Shown piece by piece: positions 55,847 to 64,000 of a stretch of 64,000 nucleotides of DNA (position 1 is its first letter; each line of letters starts with the position of its first letter). The notes under the pieces are model-generated. The model ran no database searches and had not been told where the DNA came from. It saw only the letters and a program-made list of their open reading frames with translations. Source of the DNA: Magnaporthiopsis rhizophila (lineage: Eukaryota > Ascomycota > Sordariomycetes > Magnaporthales > Magnaporthaceae); the NCBI GenBank assembly GCA_003049465.1, contig PYSS01000005.1, positions 138,087-202,086 on the forward strand, written 5' to 3'. Both the position numbers and the translations under genes were made by a program.

Positions 55847-58701
55847 TTACCATCCATCACCCCAGCCGTCGTCGTCATCGGCGGACTCCTTGGGCTTCAT
55901 GTCGATTTTCTTGGCCACCGCTGGCTTGGTCGCCTTGATTGGTGGCTTCTTGGCGGCAGCCGTCGCCTTACTTCCCACGCTACCCTTGGAAAGTCCCTTG
56001 GGCAAAGGCTTCGCGCCGCCAATGCCGGCCGTCTTCTTGGACGCCTGGGCAGCCAGCCAGCCTGCAAAGTCGGGCTCGGCGTCGTCGGCCGCGCCGAACG
56101 GCACCGCTTTCGCCGTCTCCTTCTTGGCCGGCAGCGTGGTGGAGCCGGATACCGACCGTGCCGAATTGCTGTTCGCGCCGCCATCGTCTTCGTCCATATC
56201 GCCCCAGGCGTCGGCGCCAAAGCCATCATCATCGGCCGCTGCGTCTGGAAAGAACGCCTCGGACACGGACGCCGGGGACGCCCCACCGCCGGGGCTCCTG
56301 CCAGTGCCCGAGGTGTTGGACGTGGGCACAGGGGTTGCCGAGGGCGACCTAACAGCCTGCCGGTGTAGAGCCGATGCAGACGAGGTCGTTGGGGCCAGGC
56401 CTGGTCGGGACGGCGCCGACGACCCCTGAGAGCCACCAGATTGTGACTGCATCTCGCCGGCGGCTGCAGACAGCTTGTTGGTGAATGAGGAAATGGCCCA
56501 GCCAGCCCAGCCAGCGGCGGCGGACTCGGTAGGCTGTGGCGTACTCATGCGCGCCACACCGTCGGGAGCCTTCTCGGGAGGCAGCACCGTGTCTGGCATG
56601 GCGGCGGCGGCCTTACGTATCTTGTGGAGATAGGTCTCCAACGTCTTGTCGGCCTGGTCGCGCACAAGCTTCTCCTTGTCAATCAGCAATGGGCAAATGG
56701 CGGGCACCAGCTTGGTGGCACAGTCTTCATCGGTGAAGCAGTCACTGGTGACGCCCAGCGCAAGGAGAGCGGCATTGCGGGCATGAATAAACGGATCCCT
56801 CAGGGACCTGCTGAAGGCGGCTATTAAGACCTTGGATCTGGACGAGGTGCCTAGGTTCCTGGCGATCTTGCCGAGGCAGATGGTGGTGTTTGTACGGATC
56901 CCAGGCTGCTCATCATTCGCCGTCTTGGCCAGATACCTCAGCAGTTCTCCGTTGATGGTCCTGTCCGAGAGCTTGGAGATGATGACCAGGATGGACTTGA
57001 GGGTCTGCTCGCGAACCACAGGCGCCACGTCTGTGAATCCCGTGACCAGCTGGGGGAAGATCTTGTCATTAACCACCTTCTGGCTCAGCCGGTCAATCAT
57101 GTGAGAGAGGTTGTCCAACAGGCAGACCCTGATGGCCCTGTCCGGGTTGCTGAATAGGCGGATGACGACAGGGGTTATTTTCGCGTCGAAATCGTCGCTG
57201 GTGAGCTTCTGTGCGATCTTCATAACCACGGCAAACGCCTTGGGGCCGCCGCCTCCAAACTCGACCGACTTGAGCAGCTCGGGGAGAACCTTCATCTTGA
57301 AGAAATCTTCAGGGAAGTCATCCGTCAATTGATCAAGGTCGCTGCAGCAAGAAGGAGTCAGCGCTTCCCGCAGACCACGGCCAGGAGCAGGTTCCGTTCC
57401 GTATGTTTGCTTGCACGTACCCAAGGAACTCGTCACGCTCAGTCTCAGACATCACACCAAGGTTGTCGACGCCATCTGTCAACTTGATCAAAGGCGTATC
57501 GAAAAAGGCACCACGGCGCAGGCCCTGCTCCAGCAAGTGCCCGACACTGAGCCGGGCTTTGGGGTTGGCGTTCACAAGCCGCTTGTAGCTTGCTTGCATA
57601 CTTGGGGGCACATTCTTAGTCTGGCCGGCCTGGTCGGAGCCCATATAGTCGCCGTTGAAGGCTTCGAAGATCAAGGTGCCAAAATTGAACGAGTCCACGG
57701 CCGTGTGCGGACCCTTCTTGATGGCATCCCACCCTGACTTGGCAAGCTCAGGGGGCGCATACCTGGCTGAATCCGGCACTAAGCTGCCGTATGTCTACCA
57801 ACAACAACAATCGTCAGCTGAGAGTCTTGGCATATTTTCCGGGGCGAGATAGAGTGCGACGAGTAGGTAAGCCGCTGGGAAAAGCAAACACACATAAATT
57901 ATGGCGTCGTCGTCCTTGATATTGCTCAAGACATCAAACCCGCCCAGCTTCCACTCCCCACTTTCGGATGTGTAGATGGACGAGACCGTGAGGTTTCCGT
58001 GAATCGAGGACGCTTCGTCGTTTATGAACTTGACCGTGCGCTGTTGGTGCCGTCGAGGCATGCTTCTTGTTAGTCACGCTGCACCTTCTCCGGTGATGAC
58101 GAGGGAGAGACGCTGGTGGAGTAGAGGCTCCTTACCGCGACGCTGTACAGGCCCCATTTGAGGGTCTCCGGACTGAGGCTCTTCCTCTTGACATGCCAGC
58201 TCAGAGGCACCAGGCGCTCCGTAGCAATGTAAATGTATGTGTCGGTCTAAGTTGGCGCATCGGTGGTGTCAGCGCCAGTGTCGACGGCAGGGCGGCAAGG
58301 CCAGGTGCTGTGTCCGGACGGGATCGGGTGAGGGGCGAGGCCGTACCTCAACGGTGTCCAAGACCTTGATAACCCCCGGGTGCCGAAGCGTGCGCAGCTT
58401 CTTCAACGAGTTCTTGGCGAGCGGCAGTCGGGCCTTGTTGGTGGTGATGTCGAAGGAGAAGATGCTGCAGTTGGAGCCGTCCTCCTGGATTCGGGTGCGC
58501 GCACGGGGAGCAGGGTCGCATGTCAGCGGGCGACGAGCTGCACAAGGACGGGCCGCGGGATCAGAGGCGCAAACTCACGCGACGCGTGCCGTTGTAGAGA
58601 GTCCAGATTGACTGGCCCAGGTCCACTCGGTCCCCGAAGGTGTAGGGAAAAGGGGGCCCTTTGGCGATGGCCGAGGCCACGGCCGATTTGAGAAAATCCA
58701 T
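55847..58701 (-). CDS. SCY1-like pseudokinase with HEAT repeats (CEX1/SCYL1 family)
   Basis: Six exons, 58701-58579, 58484-58347, 58246-58136, 58040-57894, 57794-57421 and 57341-55847, join to 795 aa. Residues 1-~285 form a protein-kinase-like domain lacking catalytic residues: HGNLTVSS (~138-145) replaces HRDLKxxN and GGFD replaces DFG. Residues ~300-570 carry HEAT-type repeats, e.g. SKVLIAAFSRSLRDPFIHARNAALLALGVTS. The tail is Ser/Ala-rich and ends DDGWGDGW. SCY1-family pseudokinases (yeast Cex1, mammalian SCYL1) act in COPI trafficking and nuclear tRNA export. The start MDFLKSAVASAIAKGPPFPY and subsequent GDRVDLG match the family. Five introns of 79-100 bp, unusually intron-dense for this window. 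Confidence 0.92.
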
Positions 58702-60790
58702 ACCCTGCCTGCCCGAGGAGGAGACGAAAGATGGACGAGCCGTCTGAAGGAGAGTCTGAATGTCGATTATTTACGCGCAGGTGGTGGTGCAGCTCGGACG
58801 TGTGGGCAGAGAACATCAACTCCCCATGTTCAAATTTCCAAGGGATCAAACAGAAACAATGCGCGCATCGACGGCGTGATGACGATCTGGCAGGTCCATT
58901 GACCTGATGGCCACCGTCAATCAGTTGGCTTATCGCAACCTGTCCCCGTGTCCGCCGCCCGCTACCTAGCCCGTGGATTCTGCTTCCCCACCTGTCGGCG
59001 AGCCCGCAGCGCCCTGGAAGCTAACGCTGGTGGGGGAGTGGGTGCCCGCTTGAGCGGCAGCGACGACCCGGAATTCAAGTATGGTCTGTGCTCTAGTGAG
59101 CCTTTCTCTTTCTTTTTTTTTTTTTTTTTTTTTTGTCGCGACCGCTGTGGCGACTGACAAAGGAACGCGGCCCACCGAATGATACTCCCATCACTCTTAA
59201 GCCTCGGTCGCGATTCCAAGCCCGAACACATCGCGCTCCAAGTTGCCGGCACACGCTCACCGCGGCTGGCTCCCACGGTCCTGTAAGAGTGCGCCCGGCA
59301 GCCCCCGGCAGCGACGGCTTGACGGTGCCCATTGACATCGAGACCGACCAGGGGGCTCCTTCGCCGCGGCTGATGGGCTCGCGACGAGCGCGGTGTTGTC
59401 GGGTGTTTTGGTGCTGGGGCCTGGATCGCCGAGTGGGCGCTGAGCCGGTGCACGGGCGGGCCTGCGGTCAACTGTGGCTGCAGGCAGCAAAGCGGCCAGG
59501 CGGCGTTGGGTTTGAAATCTGCACTGCTCCCCCAAATCGCCCCTACTAGGCACGCCCCCAAGCACAGCGCCAGCCAGCCAACTCGAATCCGACACATCAC
59601 AATTTTTTTTGAAGCTGCGCTCGCATTAAGCGCAGAGCGGGGCCCACTCGCTGTTGCCACTGGGCTGTTCCTTCCAGTCCGCGCAGGCTCCCGCACCTAC
59701 AACTGGACTCAGCCCGTTTCGGTTCCTGTCCAGTCCACATTTTCTGGTCTCGGGTTGGCTGTGTTCACCGTTGGTTTGTGCTCATCCCAGCACCCGCTGA
59801 AGGACATGTTCACATTGCCGTCAATTGCTCCCGAAACCCGCGCCTATTCCCGCAACACGGCAATTCGGTAAGTGCCTGTTCTCCTATGTCTCTCTACTCT
59901 CGCTTGTCTCTTTTCCCTTTCCCCAACCCCTACTTCGTTCACTCGCCGTCAATGATGAGCAATCTGGTAAAAGGTCAGACTCGCCGCAAAGCTCCTCTGG
60001 TTTCTACTGCTTTCCGCCTGCGCGTGCTCTCTGGAAAACTCCTCTTACCAGAACCAACAGAGTCTGTTGCCTTCGCTTTGTTTCCAGGATAACTATAGTC
60101 GTCCGTTATGCCGAGAGGAGTGCTCGACTCACAAAAACCACCAATCTCTTTGATTGACACCGCATTTTTGGAGCCTGGTGCTTCAACGCTGCCATAGCGC
60201 TGGGCCAAAGGCTGCGGTGTACATGTCCAATCCTCTCTGTTTTGGTCTCGCCCAAGCAGAGGCACTGGAAGAGGGCGTTCGCCAGAGTTTGCTGCCGCAG
60301 GCAATAAGCTTTCGAAGCCGCCGAGCTGGCGAGAGTGATGCCACACAAACTGAAAAGACCTGAGACGGCGAAGTTTCTTCCGACACATTTCCCACTGCCC
60401 TTTGCCTTGCCCTCCTCGCTGCTCCCCGACTCACTTTTCAATACCCCTTTCAACCCACACATAGGATGGAAGCACATAGTAGATATACGCCCCCACTTCA
60501 CGATCCGTCTCTTCATTTCTTTGTTGTTTCTTTTGGCGCCTGTTTAGTTCTGGCGACACCGGGCTCAACACACACACGCGCTCCCGCCTCTTGAAGCGGG
60601 CATTGGTAGGCGGCATTATTCTTCATCTCACAACGCATCCTATCATGAAATCCTTCCTCATTCATTCCAAGTTCTTTTTTCATTCACTTCTTTATCCCCC
60701 CTCACACCATGTCTTCTCCCCAGCCGAGCCATTCACCGTTGCTAATTGAACCAAGCGGCAGTGACGTTCTCATTACATTAGCAGGTCGAA
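58702..60790. other. Divergent promoter region with poly-T tract
   Basis: 2.1 kb between the divergent SCY1-like gene and the 60.8 kb gene. It has a run of about 22 T at 59113-59134. No protein-like ORF. The last ~700 bp are pyrimidine-rich and probably 5' leader, possibly with a leader intron ending at the TTAGCAG just before 60785. Confidence 0.5.
59113..59134. repeat. Poly-T tract, about 22 bases
   Basis: An uninterrupted T run in the divergent intergenic region. Such dA:dT tracts can exclude nucleosomes in fungal promoters. Confidence 0.8.
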
Positions 60791-62359
60791 ATGACGCAGC
60801 AGCTAGAATGTTCCTATGCCGGATGCAAGTCGCCGGCTGCCAAAAATCTACCGGTGTGCAGGATGCACTTTGAACTCGTAATGAAAAAGGGTAGTAAAGG
60901 TTCTCCGCCTGTATCTACATTTAGAGAGAGAAGGCCGCCCTCGCCGCCCGCGAGAAAGCCAGGGCCTTTCCATGCCACTGTCACAGACCTGCCACCAGGA
61001 GCAGACCACCCCACCCCCGTCATAGTCAAGAATGTTATGAGAAAGACTGCCCCGGGGAGTCGCGGCACCAGCTCCAAGGTCACTCCATCAGCACACACTC
61101 AGTCGACATCGAACACTGTCCCACCGGTCAGCAGCCTCGCCCAGCAAGACGGGCCCGAGCGCAAGAAGCGCCGCCTCGACGACCGGTTCGAAGGAGATCA
61201 GGCGGCAAAAATCTCCAACGACGCTCGACAACACATTTCAGGCCCTCCAAACCCCCGGCCAAGAGAAGGGACCGGGGCAACCAGGCCAGTCCACACGCCT
61301 TCCCAAACTCTGTCATCCCAATCTTTCTATGGTTCCCGACCAACCGCCAACGGCGCGAGCAACACCAACGGTAGAGAGGCGGGGGTCGAAGCCCGAACGT
61401 TCGCTGCGGCCAGAAAAGCAGACCATCCAGCAGCATCTGCGCCCCCAGGACCGGCGGTGGCACCCACGGCTACGCAACCCACGGCGCAACCAACAAGGTC
61501 CCAGCCGATGGCGGAGACGGCGGTGCGGCCGCGAGCAGGACCGCCTGCAGGGACCCCGGCATCGGCACCCCATGCCGTACATGACTACAACCCGGAACTG
61601 AAAGAATGGTTTAGTGGCGCGTGGCCAAAAGACCTGATTGGTCACAGCACTCGAGCAACCACGACGCCAGTTGATGCCAGCACCACGAAAGGCACTCCCC
61701 AGGAGCCAATGGTTCTTAGCATGCCGTTTGTACTCAAAGCCCATGACATCTGCACGAACGAAAAGCAGGCTCAGGGCGACGAGCGAAGCAGGCTGCCACC
61801 GGCTGGCCCGCCCCCCAAACAGGGACATCGTGTCCGCACCGCTACCAAGCAAGACCTCTCTGCTCTGGACGCCTTTGTGTACGGTCAGGAGACGGCTCAG
61901 CTACCTCCGCCCCGTGGAGTGGTACTATCGCCCAAACCTGAGCCCCCAAAGCCTCGTGATGAGCCATTCTTTGCGCATCTGGACCCCCGCGTGCATTGGA
62001 GTCGCCCCCACTCCTCCGAGTGGTACGAGGCCAAGAAGAAGGAGATCAGCGAGCGACCAGACCGCAAGGCCATGTTTGGCAGGGCGGCGCAACGCATGGC
62101 CGATCGGAGACGAGCGGAGCAGGGCCAGGCGGCCAAGAGCTTGTCATCCACGTCCTCGGCCGCCGCCTCGCGCAGCAGGCAACGCTCAAAGAGCTCCAGA
62201 GACGCGCCACCAGAGGAAGGCGTCAAGGGGGGGGTTAATGCAGCGGCTCTGGCGCGGCTGCGGAAGTCGTTTGACGCCTGGGACCAGGCTCTCTGGGAGA
62301 GAGACAAAGAAGCGACCCGGAGAGAGGCGTTGAAGGACCGGTCCCGAAGGCGGCCGTGA
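60791..62359 (+). CDS. Hypothetical protein with N-terminal Cys/His cluster
   Basis: An intronless 522-aa protein starting at ATG 60791. Residues 7-27 hold CSYAGCKSPAAKNLPVCRMH, a C-x4-C-x10-C-x3-H spacing that could bind one zinc ion. A long Pro/Ala/Thr-rich disordered middle follows, with a basic RKKRRLDDRF near residue 125. The C-terminal ~130 residues are more ordered: FFAHLDPRVHWSRPHSSEWY, then a long charged helix rich in Arg, Glu and Ala, and a final AALARLRKSFDAWDQALWERD. I do not recognise the family. A nuclear role is plausible from the basic cluster but unproven. Divergent from the SCY1-like gene. Confidence 0.7.
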   Translation: MTQQLECSYAGCKSPAAKNLPVCRMHFELVMKKGSKGSPPVSTFRERRPPSPPARKPGPFHATVTDLPPGADHPTPVIVKNVMRKTAPGSRGTSSKVTPSAHTQSTSNTVPPVSSLAQQDGPERKKRRLDDRFEGDQAAKISNDARQHISGPPNPRPREGTGATRPVHTPSQTLSSQSFYGSRPTANGASNTNGREAGVEARTFAAARKADHPAASAPPGPAVAPTATQPTAQPTRSQPMAETAVRPRAGPPAGTPASAPHAVHDYNPELKEWFSGAWPKDLIGHSTRATTTPVDASTTKGTPQEPMVLSMPFVLKAHDICTNEKQAQGDERSRLPPAGPPPKQGHRVRTATKQDLSALDAFVYGQETAQLPPPRGVVLSPKPEPPKPRDEPFFAHLDPRVHWSRPHSSEWYEAKKKEISERPDRKAMFGRAAQRMADRRRAEQGQAAKSLSSTSSAAASRSRQRSKSSRDAPPEEGVKGGVNAAALARLRKSFDAWDQALWERDKEATRREALKDRSRRRP

Positions 62360-63184
62360 CAAGTCAAGGCCCGACGGCACTGGTCTGGCCGCGAGGTGGT
62401 GAGGATGCGGGCTAAAATCATGCCCATTTGGCTACACTTTTGCTCAGGCCACCACCAAGTCTTCGAATACAAAATCCAACAGGCCTAGTAGAAGGGAAGG
62501 ACGGCGAGAAAACAAAGACTTTTTTTTTTTTCTTTTTGATTAATTATTTGCTCTCAGCGAATTTGTATACACTTTGCTATTGAGGGATATAAACCTGAGC
62601 CGCATCGCTACATCCGTATATAGACCCTGACGGTTATTTGTGGAAGGAGTGGGCGGACGGGCTGCTCATAATGATGTGTCGGGCTCTGGGTCGGAAGACA
62701 AGCGATACCCGAGGGGCCATCTTGTTTTTTTTTGGGTTCTTTCTTCTTAGTTGGGCCAAAGGGTCCGTTCGTGTCGATGAGGAAAAGATTCAACGACGCT
62801 GATAGGCTCGGAATAGAAATTCACGATACATCAAGACCACGAATGAGCATCCATGCCATGTCCACCTGCTCTAGTGACTCCTTGCAGGAACTGAGACATG
62901 CATGGTATGCCAATTGAGGACGCGGGCAGTTGTCATGTTTTAACTGGATCTTCTTCTTTCATTGTTTCATCTTGAATATTTTCTTTACTTCACTACCATC
63001 TGAATATCCAATGGTAGGTGAGCTAGATCCAAACATGTACCTACATGCGTAAACAATGAAAATACCCTGTCCACGTTCGCATAGAATTCATAAATTCGGC
63101 ATGTACGCCATTTATCCCCTTGATAAAAAGAAAGAAAAACAAAACATGGAGAAACCATGACTTTGAGTCCGGCCCTCCCCCGCC
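62360..63184. other. Convergent intergenic region (3' ends)
   Basis: 825 bp between the 3' ends of the 60.8 kb gene (+) and the GH3 gene (-). It has T-rich tracts at 62520-62531 and 62724-62734. No gene. Confidence 0.5.
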
Positions 63185-64000
63185 TTATGCGGCAATCGGG
63201 CGGATGCTGGTGGTGAGCTTGATGTCGCGGCTGCTGAAGCCGACGCTAATGCCGATCTCGCCGGGGGCGATGACCCACTCCTGCAGCACAACGTCCCAGT
63301 ACGAGATGTCGCGCCTCTGCAGGGCGAACTCGACGGCCTTGGTCTCGCCGGCGGCGAGGCCGACGCGCTCGAAGCCGCGGAGCTGGCGCGGGGGCGTGCC
63401 GGCCGGGGCTCCGGGTAGCGAGACGTAGAGTTGCGGCACGGCGTGGCCGGCGCGGCTGCCGACGTTGGCGACCGACACCTTTACCGTGTAGAGCGTCTGC
63501 CACAGCGAACTGTGGCCGCCGGGCGGGGCGGGCCCGTTGCTGCCGGGCGCGCGGGCGGGGATGCTGCTGCTGGCGACCGCGGCGGCAGCCACCGAGATGT
63601 CGGCCAGGGAAAAGGTGGTGTAGGACAGGCCGAAACCAAACTCGTAGCGGACCGAGATGTTGTGGGCGTCAAAGTAGCGGTAGTCGATCTCGAGCTTCTC
63701 GTCGAAGTACGACTGCCAGTCGTGGACGCCCGAAGTGGTGATGTGGGTCGTGGGCGGGGCGTTGTAGTCGGAGGGCTTGAGGGCGATGGTGTAGGGTAGG
63801 CGGCCGGAGGGGCTGGCGTCGCCGTACAGCAGGTCGACGAGCGAGTGGCCCGACTGCTCTCCCGGGTAGTGAGCGGCCAGGATGGCGGTGACGTTGGGGT
63901 GGTCGGCCCAGGGCAGGTGGTTAATGCCAGACGAGTGGGTGACGACGACGGTGTTGGCGCACTGCGCCGCCACCGAGTCGACGACCTCGTTGCCGCCCCA
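63185..64000 (-). CDS. GH3 beta-glucosidase, C-terminal part (cut by window edge)
   Basis: The last 271 codons and stop of a glycoside hydrolase family 3 enzyme. The frame is open to base 64000, where WGGNEVVDSVAA begins, so the N-terminal catalytic barrel lies outside. Visible are the end of the GH3 C-terminal sandwich (VVTHSSGINHLPWADHPNVTAIL, PGEQSGHSLVDLLYGDASPSGRLPYTI) and the fibronectin-III-like domain (YEFGFGLSYTTFSLADI; VSVANVGSRAGHAVPQLYVSLPG; LRGFERVGLAAGETKAVEF). Fungal GH3 enzymes of this type are usually secreted and cleave beta-linked glucose from cellobiose and glycosides. The acid/base region is partly visible, but the nucleophile Asp is not, so activity cannot be judged. Confidence 0.92.
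   Translation of the reverse strand, partial: WGGNEVVDSVAAQCANTVVVTHSSGINHLPWADHPNVTAILAAHYPGEQSGHSLVDLLYGDASPSGRLPYTIALKPSDYNAPPTTHITTSGVHDWQSYFDEKLEIDYRYFDAHNISVRYEFGFGLSYTTFSLADISVAAAAVASSSIPARAPGSNGPAPPGGHSSLWQTLYTVKVSVANVGSRAGHAVPQLYVSLPGAPAGTPPRQLRGFERVGLAAGETKAVEFALQRRDISYWDVVLQEWVIAPGEIGISVGFSSRDIKLTTSIRPIAA

Overview
The window is nuclear DNA of a filamentous ascomycete (Pezizomycotina, most likely a Sordariomycete). Coding regions are GC-rich. Introns are short (56-267 bp) with fungal splice and branch signals. Several families are fungus-specific (DUF3433 membrane protein, FLC/TRP-like channel, SUR7/PalI protein) beside conserved eukaryotic housekeeping genes (LST8, a SCY1-like pseudokinase, an IFRD protein). 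I support 16 protein-coding genes, one cut by the right edge. I found no convincing tRNA, rRNA, CRISPR array or transposon. Gene models were built by reading splice sites and checking that the joined exons stay in frame.

Layout: 24-1193 (-) divergent Ras-like GTPase; 3797-6672 (+) DUF3433 membrane protein; 9371-11718 (+) FLC-type channel/transporter; 12818-15091 (-) glutamine-rich disordered protein containing an assembly gap; 17165-18205 (-) unknown; 21741-23111 (+) BTB-like protein with membrane tail; 23645-25612 (-) arnA and 26021-27292 (-) arnB, two bacterial-type genes; 28041-28894 (+) unknown; 29656-30449 (+) SUR7/PalI protein; 31548-37032 (-) giant disordered protein; 39717-41027 (-) IFRD protein; 43076-45390 (+) FHA protein; 50740-51220 (+) small Cys-rich protein; 53888-55384 (+) LST8; 55847-58701 (-) SCY1-like pseudokinase; 60791-62359 (+) unknown with an N-terminal Cys/His cluster; 63185-64000 (-) C-terminal part of a GH3 beta-glucosidase.

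The most striking content is the tandem arnB-arnA pair at 23.6-27.3 kb. In enterobacteria these enzymes make the 4-amino-4-deoxy-L-arabinose nucleotide sugar used to modify lipid A and resist polymyxins. Here both are intact, intronless, co-oriented and flanked on both sides by intron-containing fungal genes, so this looks like an integrated, horizontally acquired amino-sugar pathway rather than contamination. No lipid-A transferase (arnT) or lipid-carrier genes (arnC/D/E/F) are visible, so the fungal end product is unknown. Both TOR signalling (LST8) and tRNA/COPI trafficking (SCY1-like) are represented by a convergent gene pair, with no sign that they belong to one specialised system.

Long gene-poor intervals (about 18.2-21.7, 45.4-50.7 and 51.2-53.9 kb) hold only low-complexity tracts, including a 49-base poly-G run, TATA-like boxes and chance ORFs.
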